Source of the DNA: Allodiplogaster sudhausi
Lineage: Eukaryota > Nematoda > Chromadorea > Rhabditida > Diplogasteridae
Assembly (NCBI GenBank): GCA_945643635.1
Contig: CALZFC010000001.1
Span: 5,409,501-5,473,500, forward strand
Direction: 5' to 3'
DNA: 64,000 nt
A model generated the notes under the pieces. It saw only the letters and a program-made list of their open reading frames with translations, was not told where the DNA came from and did no database searches. Of the stretch, positions 10,583 to 22,813 are shown piece by piece. Made by a program: the position numbers and the translations under genes. Position 1 is the stretch's first letter; each line of letters begins with the position of its first letter.

Positions 10583-12830
10583 TCACATCTTTCGACGCTT
10601 TCTCAACAGCAACTCAATGAAATGAACAATGAGAGAAAGACCGAGGAGAGGCAGAAAAATTGGAATCAGTTCGCGCAAGAAGCTCATTCTGAAAAAAGAA
10701 AGAATATTTTTTTAATCAGTAATAAAGTAACTAATACAATGATTATAACTAAACCTGAGGATATTTTCTTGAACAAGTCGAACTCGCAATGGATCGGTAT
10801 ACGTGAATCTTATACGTGAATCTCGTTATCAGAAAGGTTTTCATCTATAATAGTGAAATGTTGAATTGACAAAGTGATATGTTTCTTACAAACATGTCTA
10901 CTTGTTTACATTCGCATTCACATTAAACTATTTTTCCCATGAAACAATTGCTAACTGCGTCGTCTAAGAAAATCCTGAGAATGACGCTCTGAAACGATTC
11001 GATCATTTTGGTGGAAACGTTTCGATTGAAAGGTAGCAGGCCTGGCTTCTCATTCCGAAGCGAGAATGCTTTTATCTGCATCGATTTGGAGTTTGTCGAA
11101 ATCCTGGGAATGCATTACTAGGCTCCAGTCTTTTCGCATTGAAATACCTATTGCATTTACACAAAATGAATGTGTACTTGCATAACGAGACTAGATACTG
11201 TAAAATCAATAATTTTAAATTCCCAGAGCACGCGCGCTGATTTCAAATTCAAAGTAATACAGAATAATTAGTGTGACCATGTTGCGAGACCAAAAACTGG
11301 TCTAACTCGTCAAGAATGCACAGTTGTCTTCTTAAGTGAAGCTTAATGTGATCGAGTTTTAAGATAAAGGCGACGTTACGGCCGCCTGTGCAGAGGATCT
11401 CGAGGACATGGTCAAAGTCGTAGATGTCCATTAGTCGACTGATGTCCGGAGTGCCGCCAAAGTAGAACTTTAGCTAAAATATATCAAATGAGCAAAACGA
11501 CATCACATATGATACGTCGCCTGAATACGACAAGAACCACAAGAAGAGATAATATTCTGCTTATTGTTAGTCACTAGCGGTAAGACTCTAATTGTAAGAT
11601 AGATTCTAAAGCTCGACTCACCTCTTGGTCGTCCAAAGCCAGGAAGGAATTCAGCATTCGAAGTGATCCCTTTCTCAATGCATCGAGAACCGTATCAAAC
11701 CTCCTTAAAACAAATACTTTTTACTTTGGCCAAAATTATCTTGTAAACAGATTGTAAAATTTTATCTTGAAAGAAGTCTTAACCATCTCTGACGTTGTGG
11801 AGCAATCGCTTGGACGTTAAATTTCGCCTGATAAAAGTCGATAAATGTTCTTGACGTCAGAACGAACAGGCCGTAAAGTAGACTTGTTGAGAAGATGAGG
11901 ATCGATGCAATGTCTATAGAAATCAACAACAGACTATAATGTAAGTAGATATTCATTCACAAAAATTTTTGCTAAATTTAATTTAATGGGATAACATGTG
12001 CATACTACTCTTTTGCCGTTGTCCACGTTGAATCCTTGAATGCATCAATTGAACGATTGAGACTGTTAAATAGATTGCCAAAATTGCCGAGAGCATTTCT
12101 GGCGGGTAGACGATAATGCTTTGAAGGTTGTGCAGAGCATTCGGATAACTGCGCCGGGGCACGTAGAGTCCAAACCAAAAAAGTTATGGTCTTAAAAGGA
12201 AGTTTAAATGTTTAATTTATAGCAACATCAATTGGCTCACTACTAACACGAGACTTTACTGTCCGGAGATGTTAGCCTGTATAATTTATGCAGCTTTGTT
12301 AATAATTTTTTTCAATTAAAAAAAAAATAATATTTTAATTGTTTTGTAATAGTTGTTAGCCTTATTTTTCGTGCATTTGTATGCACACCGTCTTGAAAGA
12401 AGTAGACAGTCTTGAAACGTTGCGGTGTGTCGGGCATAAGAAAGAGGTGGTCCATGGCGATAGCGTCAAGACGACCGGCTTCGAGTTCGTGAAAGGCCTC
12501 TCTGTATTCGACGGACATGACTGATGCTTTCGGCTCTTTAATTCGGCAATTTATGAATACTGCCCTGTGACTGAATACAATGAAATTCGGGTCTCTAATT
12601 TGGATCTTTTCAAAAATACAATGAAATTTCCATGCATCATGAAGAGATTGGCCTATCATTGCGAGCTGTATTCGGTCTTTCCTCGCAACAAGATGAAATG
12701 GCTCGTTCATCATGCCGCTGAACTTGCCCGTCAACTTGTTGCGCTCAATGTAGACCTCGGTGTCGCCGTAGTAGCCAATGCGAAACGACCTGGCCGATTC
12801 CATCGAATGAAAAAGAGGCATATTTAAAAA
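10583..12830 (-). pseudogene. M2: type M iGluR/IR-like channel copy with a 13-bp duplication
   Basis: Same gene structure as M1. S1 starts at about 12821 (SFRIGYYGDTEVYIERN) and continues through FHELEAGRLDAIAMDHLFLM to a donor at 12389. M1 lies at about 12180-12010, M3 at about 11930-11790 (LLYGLFVLTSRTFIDFYQAK), S2 exons at about 11700-11630, 11474-11260 and 11080-10940, the penultimate exon at about 10850-10745, and M4 at about 10690-10583 (ELIPIFLPLLGLSLIVHFIE, TGA). In the penultimate exon TATACGTGAATCT is present twice in tandem (10798-10810 and 10811-10823). Removing one copy restores alignment to the M1 frame, so M2 carries a +13 frameshift. S2 itself (GGRNVAFILKLDH) is open where M1 has a stop. 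M2 is divergent from G2, about 0.9 kb away. Confidence 0.65.
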
Positions 12831-13714
12831 AAAAATGAGTTAAAATAAAGTGTAAAATGAACAAATTCAACATGCCCAATACAAGAACTGGTCTGTCAAC
12901 CTCTTAAAGTGAACTATAGGTACTTTCAAAATGTTCCGAAGGAGTACACTTATATATGGGCACAAGAAGTTGAAATGAGGTGAGCGCATGGCGAAGTTAA
13001 GATAGGAGAGGAAACATGAAAGGGCTGGCGTGAAGAAAGATTCCGTGGCTGTTGGAGAGAAACCGATACTTCTGTGAGTGCACATGCATATTATATGTAT
13101 GTACCTTTCTATACGTTCTCTTGCCCCTGGCCAAATATCACAAGAAACTGCTAACAATGCGGAAGGACAAAAAGAGTACAAAAAAAGCCAAATACTCTCT
13201 TTACGATTAGCCTCACTTTCTTGGACCTGCCATTGATCTTCAGAGTTGTTGCCGATTATTTACCGTTAATCTTGCAAGACGCTCAAATCTCCTAACAATA
13301 AGAAGAGTGAATGAAATATTGGAAAAAAGAGGACACATCTCTCTAACTCCCTTTTCTTCGATATCTTCAAATCGTCCCACGTGCGCGACTCAAATTTCTC
13401 TTTTGACTCGCTACGCCAAATGCGAAAGGGCATAATTCCATCATACGCGAGGCGAGGTCTCCACGTATTTGCACACTATATGCTTGCCAGTCAGGCAGGC
13501 ATGCGGGCGTATTTCAGATAAACAAAATGTGAAGCGGAGAAGGAGAATGTGACTCTGTCCCAATTGTTTTCATCTTATCCTTATGGTTGTCTCATGCCAT
13601 GCGTTATGCATGCTCGTACGCAATTTACTATATTTCCTCTCAAGTTTTATCTTTTATCATGTCGTCAAAAGCTGTCAAATACTATAATAGCGGCGTGCTA
13701 AATGTCGACTGATT
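12831..13714. promoter_or_regulatory. Divergent intergenic region between M2 and G2
   Basis: About 0.9 kb separates the 5' ends of M2 (-) and G2 (+). The M2-proximal 300 bp is conserved with the region upstream of M1. It may act as a shared regulatory region, but no core promoter motif can be assigned with confidence. Confidence 0.4.
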
Positions 13715-16700
13715 ATGCGAAGTATCTTGCCATCAGAAGATTCTTCAGAACATTCAACATTCAACGAGAATTCTTCAATGACGACGAAAAGGATGCTCAG
13801 AATGGGCTTCACCCATAGCATTCCTGAATCCAATAAACTCTGTGATCCATTTCCTCAATTTGAGCCATCAGTGAGTTGTCCCGATCCCGGCTGGTGTAAT
13901 GAGGTATGCCTTGTACATCATTTTAATAACATGAAACCACATGTATTGGGAAATATGACTCACCAGTTTTGGTCAAAAAGTAAGTTAATTTCGAATAAGA
14001 TAACATTTTTCTTCTTCAAATTTATTGACTCGTAAAAGATACTATTTTGGATGAGTTACTTATTGCTTCTTTTCAGCTGGTTGGCTACATTGCTAGAGCA
14101 GCGAATCTTACCATTATTCCAAGTTATGTGGATACCGGCGATGAGCTCATCTTCGACTGGGGCTCTCCATTACCGGTATTTTAAATGATAAATTATTAAA
14201 TATAAAAAGTGATTAATTATTAAATTAGGTAGCTACGTTCTTGATTCCTTTTATTCTACATAGTATTTGGTTTGAGAACGGCTCCTGGACAGGCGTGCTT
14301 TCGGGAGTCGCGGCGGGCACAATCGATGCCGTCTGCCTCTTTCATCAATGGCGCGAAGAGCGCGCGCGTGACTTCTTTTTCTCCACACAGCTTCACATGG
14401 CTAGCAACCAATCATTTGACACAGTTTTAAAAGACTTTTGAAGAAGAAGAAAAGCGAATATTTTCGACATTCCTATCAACCTCATATGAACATGAGAGAA
14501 TTGTGGCATTTCCTTTTTAATATCCTGTTTTAGTCAAAGTTCACGCTCATCGCACGCTATAAGCGCGACGTTCAGCAGCAAACTCTCGAAGCTGTCCTAG
14601 CGGTGAGAGTTGACATTTGAAGAAGATGGAGAAATATAAAGAAAAGGAGGAGGAAGAGGGGAGAGGAAGAAAGATAAAAGAGAAAGGAAGGACAGGTATA
14701 TAAGGAATTGTATAGAAAGACTTATTTAGAAATTGGAATTGAGCCAATTAAAGTTCTGATGAGCTAGTTTTCAGCTGCATGCTAATAGCATGTAAAAATT
14801 CATAAAAATCGACCTAGGTATTCGCTCGAGAGGTCTGGCTCTCTATTCTTGGCATTCTGATAGTACACGCCCTTACATTAGCGATCTTCCACTACCGGAG
14901 ATTCGGTGCGTCACTCACCTCTACGGTATGCATTAACTTGATGAACAAAATAGAGAAAATAAGTGCCATTCTTAAATTACGGCTCCTTTCAGCTGGGCCG
15001 GGGCGCTTGGACAACGCTCCGGCAGCAGTTGGGCAAAGCCGACTACTATGAGTCATTCGTAGAGCCCGGCCTTGAAGGTTCGAAGAGAATTCCAGGAATG
15101 GAAATGAAATGGTGTGACAAAAACTGACTGCGAGAAATTTCAAGAAGAAAATGGGAGAGAATTCCAACCAATCTCAAAGCTCTCTTAAGATCGATACCTA
15201 ATGCAATCTGTGAATATCCAGGAGGCCTTCTAAACGTGCTCTTTTCGCTGTTATTCGCCGTCATTCTCGCGAGTCTAATTTCCGGCCGCACGGTCGCCTC
15301 ACTCGTCACTTGGGTGTCTTGGCAGCCTTTTCGCTCTGTTGACGAGGCTATTTCACTCGTTGCATCCGGCCGCGCCACCCTCTTGACGTCGACCTTTGAA
15401 TTGTGCCTTAATGATTCCACTTTTAAAAATTACAAAAATTAGCTGCAAAAAAAAATGTTTTTGTCAGCATTAGATCCTGAATGTTGTCCTGTTCGTTATT
15501 ATTACCTTATCTTTAGATTTGCACAATATATCAAAACTTCGCAAGATCCACGCATTCTGCGGATCATGCAAGCGCTCAAACAATATCCGCTCGTTAGTGT
15601 ATTAATAAAAATTCAAGTTCCTTTTTTCAAAGATTTAAGATTGGGAAAAAATATATTTGCTTAGAAAAATGTCTTTTTTTACATATTAATGTGGTGCACA
15701 TTTTCTTGAATTTTTAGTGTCGCTTACAATCTTTATTTTATTTAGAAACAAGAAGAAACAACCGACGATATACTCGAGCTCGTTGAGCGTGGAGGCTACA
15801 TCTACGCTACGCAGATCGATACCGGCCCATTCTACAAATCGCTCGACAGATGCAATATCTTTTCTATTAGCCATGGTATCTGTGATTCCTCAGCTACTAC
15901 ATATGTATGTACATACAAATCGATTTGTTGATTGGCTAGATGTTTTGAATTATCGATTGAAATCTATATCAAATCGTTTATCTTTTAAATTTTCTTAGTG
16001 ACTAATTAGTTGTGTCACCAATTAATTGGTGTATGGCCAGGTCTACCTGCGCTCTCGGCGCACATCCTCTTCTCGAAGGGTTCTCGTGCCGTCTTCGAGC
16101 GCTTCGACGCTGCGCTCAAGCGCCACGACGACTTCCTGCGTCATCTCTTCGCAAAGTACACGCGAGAGCAGCCTTACGGGCGTGCGTTGTTTAAGAATTG
16201 CACCGAGCAGAAGTTTCACTCCTCGGCTCAAGAGGCTGTCGGTTCGTACATACATACAGTACCGCCCAACATTTCTGGTACATATATTAATTATATTAAT
16301 ATAAATAATTTCAATTGATTTTTCAGCACTCAGGGCGCATTTTAACGTAGTTTTCTGTATAAACTAGACTAATTCGATGCAGATAAATACGTTGGAAACA
16401 TTAGTTTCTCAGTGAAAGTAGACGCTGACGAGAAAATGCATGTTTTAGCCCGAAATTATTTGAAATATGCAGCTCAATTGCGCTGCACTAGGCGCGCAAT
16501 TGCGCTGCATATTCAAATGAGTTTCGAACAAAAACATGAATTTTCTCGTCAGTGCCTACTTTTTTTTGAGAAAGTAATGTTTCCAACGTATTTATCTGCA
16601 TCGAATTAGTCTAGTTTGCACAGAAAACTACGTTGAAATGCGCCATGAGCGCTGAAAAATCAATTGAAATTATTTATATTAATATAATTAATATATGTAC

Positions 16701-17186
16701 CAGAAATGTTGGGCGGTACTGTATGTAATTGCAAAAAAACCATTATGTGCACAATACATTTAACCAAGAACTTGCTTTTGCGTTGTATTTCGGACGTATG
16801 TATGTATGTACAATACTTTCTTGCCACCTAGAGAAGGTCTGGGGAAAATGGAAAGAAGAGAGTAAGAGAATGGCGGAAAATTTCTTCTGATATGCACGCA
16901 TTTTTGCCGTAGTCTTTCCTTGACAAATTTTAGGCTTCATGTTGTCGACTGCCGTTTTTGGTATATGATAGCCTTATATGCAAGATTGAAACAAATTGCA
17001 CTTTATAGGCGTTCTTAAAAGAAAAAAAATTGATCTCGTTAACAATGCAGTACTACCACAGACCTCGTCTCCATCGCCGACGTCTTCATTCCACTGGCAG
17101 CCGGCCTCTTCAGTGGGCTGCTCATTCTGACTGTCGAGTACATTTATGCAAGACATGTTCGCGGAACTCGAAAATTGTCCTTTTAA
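13715..17186 (+). CDS. G2: iGluR/IR-like channel, 11 exons, one GC splice donor
   Basis: Type G channel parallel to G1. Exons read as 13715-13903, 14077-14175, 14277-14399, 14534-14602, 14818-14925, 14993-15077, 15222-15402, 15517-15592, 15746-15875, 16041-16241 and 17062-17186 (TAA). The sum is 1386 nt, about 461 aa if ATG 13715 is the start. Key pieces are S1 LRMGFTHSIPESNKLCDPF, exon C NGSWTGVLSGVAAGTIDAV, pore-side WTTLRQQLGKADYYESF, M3 VILASLISGRTVASLV, S2 ILFSKGSRAVFERFDAALK and M4 FIPLAAGLFSGLLILTVEYI. Exon lengths B, C, D, F, G and H equal those of G1 exactly. Oddity: the exon C donor reads ATG|GCTAGC, a GC or broken donor where other copies have GT. No signal peptide is visible at the chosen start. 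A 477-bp palindrome lies in the last intron. Confidence 0.75.
16251..16727. mobile_element. 477-bp near-perfect palindromic element in the last intron of G2
   Basis: The left arm begins TACATACAGTACCGCCC and the right arm ends GGGCGGTACTGTATGTA. The arms stay complementary almost to the centre near 16489 (TATGCAGCTCAATTGCGCTG and its complement). There is no coding capacity. It behaves as a foldback or MITE-type insertion between exons J and K. Confidence 0.85.
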
Positions 17187-17880
17187 ATTGGCGCCAATTT
17201 TGAACTCTATTAGAAGGATATTTGTTTCATCTCCAATCTAAAACATGAGCCTTGACATTGTAATGTAGCCAGCCATATCTGGTGTTTTGAATATTAAGTA
17301 ATTTCAATTTGTCCTTCATCGATCGGTATAACTTGCTTTTGAATCAGCTTGAAGTCTAACATTGTTCACATCAAAGCCAATGGCTAACCGATATATTGCT
17401 TGAGTGTTGATTTATCTTCCATTTAAATCTGAATGTAATGTTGCACAGAGCTTAAGGATAGAGATCGTCGAGCGCCGTGTAAGATTGCAAATTTGCGGGG
17501 GATAAATTGAAGAAAAAGAAACTTTATACAATTGATCATTTTGGAGAGAACTTTATCTTGCTTGATACAGTTCTTTCCAAAATGTCTTCATAGACGCAAA
17601 AGGCTGCCTGCAGATCATCAAGAAGACTTTCTCATAGCAGCACTCGTCGTTAGCCACTTTATAACTAATTTTGTCATAGTCATACCTAATTAGACCGAAA
17701 AATATCATGAAAAGTAAGCGAAATTGCCATTATTAGTGCACCGACACTCCTTCAAAGTCTCTCGTTCTGGTTCTGGTTCTTGTTCTCGGTCTCTCTTTCT
17801 CCCTCTCTCTCTCTATCTATCTCTCTCCCTCTCTTGCTCTAACTATCTCTATTTCTCTTCCTTTCTCTAACAAAATGCCC
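17187..17880. other. Intergenic, pyrimidine-rich towards the right
   Basis: No gene seen. The right part (about 17760-17885) is CT-rich and ends in CCCTTCACAG, which could be the acceptor leading into the next gene. Confidence 0.4.
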
Positions 17881-17886
17881 TTCACA

Positions 17887-19451
17887 GTCTCAATCCTACC
17901 ACAGTTCCACTTCGAGAATGCATTGTATCCGCCCGGTCGCGTCCGTCTCCTGTTCTTCCTGGTCGATTGTCGCGGCCAGTGACTCGTTTCTCGTCCTCTC
18001 TTCCACTTACCCTAAGCAGCTCCTCTGTGAGTATCGCGTCCTTCCGCTCTTATCGCTGCCCACCTCGTGCGATCTCGGAGGTCGCGACCTCTTCCCAAGT
18101 GGCTGCCGCTTCAACGTCCGCATTTTAAATGCTGATAGTCCACCGAATCCAGTCATATTTCTCGATGAGCAAACTCTCGCCACCGTCGAATGTTACTCCA
18201 CGGATGGCGTCGTCGGTTGGCGAATGAAGTTTGTCAGGGTCGACGGTTTCGAAGCGATGACCACTTTGGATTCGATCACCTTCCAATACCCGAGCATTTT
18301 CCGCTGGGCGCCGCAGCGAATGTTTCGGATTAATTCTCCTCGAGCTCAAGGTGTTCATGTCGACAGAGCAGAGCATTGAACTGTTCACAGTCACGTCCGA
18401 TGGCGCCACTTACGCCAACATTGGACATCTCCTCAACTGCACGACGTGGATGAGTTGGCATCGAGAGCGCATGATGAGCCAGTTAGAATTCAAGGTTGGC
18501 GGGAATTCAAGGTTTGTGCGGCGGGCGACAGAAGGCACAGGTGTCGTAACTACACAGCGTTCCAAGCAGCAGCTTAGGTTCAATTCTAAAAAAAATCAAG
18601 ATTCAGTTTTTACCCATTTAGTACATTCTTGCGCCTGCGTACCAAAGTTTGTCCTGCTGCTACGTGCCGGGAATCCTGCAGCGCTACATCTCCCGCCCGG
18701 CGTCCGTGCTCTACCGACGGACGAACGTGAGCGAAGAGGACGCGCCGTGGCGGCGGCCAAGGTTCGGCGATGCTCTACGACGAATTCGCGTACTTCGATG
18801 CGGCGACCACGCGGTGGCCGGAGACGTTCGCCGGCGTGCAAAGATTCTTCTTCTCGGCAAGCAAGTCCATTGATAGTCAGGTCAGTCTGGTTTTCTTTTT
18901 TTTACTTTTTTTCTTAAACGATTAATTTAAAATTCTGCCAAAGAGATAAGTAATGCAAGGTGATTAATAACTGTCAGAAATGAAAAGATTTGAGCTGGAA
19001 ATGAGGTTGACCGACCTCGACCTCGGTCGCTCGACGACGCTGAGGCTGCGAGAAGTGCCGATCGACTGGAACAAGACGCTGAGCCCGGAGGGCGTCGTGC
19101 ACTCTCCAGGCGGGCGAGTCTTCTTCGTCAGAGACCGCATTGTATATCAGGTATGTAGGACGCTTTCTTTTCTTGAATGCGAGGCATGAAATGATGTGTG
19201 CATTATTACATTACTAGTTATCAGTAAGTTTCCTCAACACATAGTATATATGTATAAAGACATACTTTGGTGACGTCATCACCCAATTCCTCTTCCCTTT
19301 CCAGATGCGCCTGGGGAGCGTGGCTCTACTGAGTGAGATCGCCCTCTCCGTGTGCTGGTCGCTGCTTTCTCCGAGCGTTTCCGTCCAACTCAAGAATGAC
19401 TCTTGCTTTGACCATCGGTCCATTGCACGCTCTCTTTGTAAACAATACTAA
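17887..19451 (+). pseudogene. Unrecognised multi-exon gene with frame disruptions
   Basis: Several protein-like stretches lie in order but not in one frame: YPPGRVRLLFFLVDCRG near 17930, CDLGGRDLFPSGCRFNVRIL near 18070, VIFLDEQTLATVECYSTDGV near 18150, ELFTVTSDGATYANIGHLL near 18380, LSCCYVPGILQRYISRPASV near 18640, and MLYDEFAYFDAATTRW near 18780-18830. Exons 18978-19142 (TDLDLGRSTTLRLREVPIDW) and 19305-19451 (TAA) then follow with good splice sites. Frame changes near 18345 and again between 18730 and 18780 cannot be removed with plausible introns, so this is a pseudogene or contains sequence errors. I do not recognise the family. It shows no similarity to the receptors around it. Confidence 0.5.
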
Positions 19452-20260
19452 AGCAGTACTCCGCCTCGCTGCTCTTTTACTTCCATCAGTCAGTCTTAAC
19501 TCAAGACTTTATATTAATTTTTCTCATTGTACATGTTGTAAACTTAGTTATTGGTCTCCCTTTTCTGTCTTATTCGTTCGCTTCGGTTCCTCTCACTCTC
19601 TCCATTTATTTCTAGCGCGTTCATTTCCTTTTCTAAAACAACCTTATTGTTCTTTTATATGCAGTGCTAGAAAAAAAGTTCAGGCAAATCAGTTTGAAAG
19701 GCAAAGATTAAATCGACTGTCAGTCCTAAAGATAACCCTTCTTTCACTTGCTTTCCTTTGGATCGGAACGAATCCATTCTTCTCCCTCTCCTCGCATATA
19801 TCAATGCCGTCTAGTTGTCTGCCGTCCCTGCCGTCCCAATAAATTCGTTGAGGGGCAAGAAGGATGAGATACTCGGGTATATCAGGACGGACGCCGGGGA
19901 GAAGGCAAGTGGCGACTCTTGACTAAGGCTGGTCACCTCCGGGTAGAAGCTCCCGGATTAGTCAGAATCGGGGCCTTGGAACAGTAGCGCCAAGGGGCGA
20001 AGATATTTGCATAGAGAGACAGAGAACGAGCGGGCGAGACCGACAAAAGGAGGGAGAAAATATGTACATACATATAGCTAAAGAGATACTACTAATTATA
20101 TACCGTCCATTTTACATATTTTCAAAACGCTGTTTCCTAAAACAGTCACACTCCCTTATCGTCGACAGCCGAGTGGCGTTCCCTGTCATTAAGAACATTG
20201 ACGAAGTCGTCGATGACGCGTCGTTAATCATGTCGTTAAGAATCGGCGCTACATCGTTTG
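19452..20260. other. No gene; possible LTR-like piece at about 19840-20060
   Basis: After the gene the sequence is T-rich. At 19838 an AATAAA is followed by a GC-richer block that includes GTGGCGACTCTTGACTAAGG, reminiscent of a primer-binding site next to an LTR. No pol or gag coding sequence is found beside it, so the assignment is weak. Confidence 0.25.
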
Positions 20261-20264
20261 AGAA

Positions 20265-20815
20265 CCGGCCGATGAGAACGTGACGTATGAGAACATTGGT
20301 CGGTCATTTGAGAACCGAGCGTAAAGCGAATGTTCCACATGAGAACCGAGCGTAGAACGAATGTTCCACATGAGAACCGAGCGTAGAACGAATATTCCAC
20401 ATGAGAACCGAGCGTAGAACGAATGTTCCACATGAGAACCGAGCGTAGAACGAATGTTCCACATGAGAACCGAGCGTAGAGCGAATGCCCCGGATGAGAA
20501 CCGAGCTGGAAATATTATTTTTGAGCCTGTCCCGGATGAGAACCGAGCGGGAAAATGTCATTTTGGGTTTGGTCCGGATGAGAACCTAGTGGGAAATTTT
20601 ATTTTTGGGTCTGTCCCGGATGAGAACAGAGCGTGAAAATGTCATTTTGGGTTTGGTCTGGATGAGAACCTAGGGGTAAAATGTCATTTTGGGTCTGTCC
20701 CGGATGAGAACCTAGCCGGAAGATGTCATTTTATGTTTGGCCCGGATGAGAACCTAGTGGTAAAATGTCATTTTGGGTTTGGTCCGGATGAGAACCTTGC
20801 GGGAAGATGTCGTCA
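20265..20815. repeat. Compound minisatellite, 31-bp then about 43-bp units
   Basis: The first half repeats a 31-bp unit containing CACATGAGAACCGAGCGTAG about five to six times. The second half repeats a roughly 43-bp unit with GGATGAGAACC and GTCATTTTGGGT. Both units share the core GATGAGAACC or CATGAGAACC. As 31 is not a multiple of 3, all three minus-strand frames stay open and repeat the same peptide with a 31-residue period. That is a by-product, not a gene. Confidence 0.9.
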
Positions 20816-21837
20816 TCAGCAGTGTGAGTGTATAATATAATACTCAGACTATAATCCATAATACTCGTGCGACTCTTTATTATTTTGACTTTGTTCGTAA
20901 GTGATTCAAATGATTCTTTGTTATACGATACACTTCTTTTTTTATCTCACAACTCTAAGAATCGTCGACCCATAAACACTGAAACACGATCCGCAAATTG
21001 CTAGTTCGAAGCATTCTCTATTTCACTTTGCGTCTCTGATTGGACTACCAATCATGTTTCTCCCTTCTAGCTTCTCTATGCACACAAACAACAGTAAAAG
21101 ATGAACGCCGCTATATTCCATATCTTCACTTACAGGAACATAAACCATTTCTAAGTGCACAGAAAAAAAATGAACATAAACTGAAAGGATGGAGTTTTCT
21201 ATTCCTTTTCATAAGCTTGGCTTGAGGTAATAAGGAAAATCATATGAGATGTTCATCGATCAGTCCCTGGATTTCATTGTAGATCTTTCGGCGAAGCGAA
21301 TTTGAGATCTACATTCGGATGATACTGTAATCAGGAAACTTCACAAATTCAATAAGGACACTTCACAGACTCGACAGGGTCTAAATCACAAAGAACGGGA
21401 CGGTTGAATTGACATAGAATACGGCCTTGAAAGCGGCAAAACGAAAAAAAAATGCAGAGTCAAATAATTACATTTCCTTTATGGACGCATAACGGTGCTC
21501 AGCTGATCAAGGAGTGTTGTTAGACTGGTGAATGGCGACATGAACAGTCTTCGTAATTTCTCATTCTTCTGTGCTTCCGCTGTTTGTCTTGCTCCTTAAT
21601 AAGCAGCAGATTAAGGTAATCGCTTGTGTCAATTTTTTGCTGTTAAATATGATAAACTATATGGAAATAGTATTCTAACCCCGGACAATTGAAACATTGT
21701 GAGGAGCAGCCAGATCTTGGCGCACTTTCTCCTCTTCCAGCTGGATAGCGTAGACTGCTCTCGATGGCCTGACTCGTCGTCCATTCGAAAGGTCAGCACG
21801 AGCGATTGCCTCAAAATAACAACAAGTGAAATAATAA

Positions 21838-21897
21838 ATCATTCCCTCCTCGCCCTTCATTCCCTCCTCGCCCTTCATTCCCTCCTCGCCCTTCACG
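21838..21897. repeat. 18-bp tandem repeat, three copies
   Basis: The unit CATTCCCTCCTCGCCCTT occurs three times in tandem about 30 bp upstream of the first LINE ORF, probably within the 5' UTR of the element. Confidence 0.85.
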
Positions 21898-21926
21898 AGG
21901 AGCGGGTGAGTGATCACCTGCTCTGA

Positions 21927-22808
21927 GTGATGGGCCCTCCCCCACCTAAGCGTCATGCTTCGTCACCCACAGCCTCCCCCATGTTCGACCCCTCGAAGCT
22001 CTCGCAGAATCTGCAGAAGCTGGTGACCGACACCCTCGACTACGCTAATGGCAACGCTCCGGCTGGGATGAACAAGGACGCATGGAAAGGTCTGTCTAGT
22101 TTGCTCGTTCTTTTGGCCTCGACAGTCGAGCGCCTGTCCATTTTCTGACCTCTCGCGCCGCCTGCTGTCTCTTCACCATCCTCTCTCTCTCACTCTCACC
22201 CTGGCCTGTCTTTCCCGTCTGCGTCCTCTGCTCTCTCTCATGCTCTCTCGCCTCCCACTGCTGAGTCTCCTGCTGAAAGGCACCTCCGTGAGAGATCACT
22301 GGTGGTTGCTAATCTGCCAGAGAGTGACGCATCCGGTGTATCGGCTAAAGTGGTTGCAGACGAGAGTGCCATTGCAAGCCTACTTGGTGTTCTTGGCGTG
22401 GAGGCGCGTGCCCAGACTGTGTTTTGAATGGGCCGCGCCAGTGACAAGCCCCGTCTTGTGAAGGTGACTCTGCCTACGCGGAGTCATCTGTTGACGGCAC
22501 TGAGGAATGGCAGACTCCTTCGGGATCTGCCTGCTTGGCGCAATGTCTTTGTGAGGAGAAGTATGACTTTGGATGAGAGGAAGAAGTGGAATCAACTGCG
22601 TGTGCAAGCCTCTCAACTGAATAAGAGCGATAGTACAGCTGGATGGGTTGTGTACAGGATGGAGCTTTGGCGTAAGTCGGAGATCTCTGGTCGCCGCAGG
22701 CTGACCATGCCACCTCCTCTTCCTGGGGCACTTCCCGATGAAAGCGCACATATGAATGTTGATGAAACGCCCTCCTCTCCCAACGGACGGGAAAACAGTC
22801 AAAGCTAG
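21927..22808 (+). pseudogene. LINE ORF1 with two in-frame TGA codons
   Basis: One frame runs 293 codons from ATG 21927 to TAG 22808, interrupted by TGA at 22146-22148 and 22425-22427. The segment RERSLVVANLPESD and, after the second stop, MGRASDKPRLVKVTLP are typical of the ORF1 core of nematode-type CR1-like elements. At the second stop the family usually has Arg (Y/FRMGR), so CGA to TGA is likely. The protein would act as an RNA-binding chaperone for retrotransposition. This copy cannot make it. Confidence 0.75.
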
Positions 22809-22813
22809 GTCTC

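Noticed and set aside
20236..20636. Repeat-containing open frames over the minisatellite, also considered as a CRISPR-like array
   Set aside because: The frames exist because the 31-bp unit has no stop in any minus-strand frame. There are no unique spacers between repeats, so it is a minisatellite, not CRISPR.
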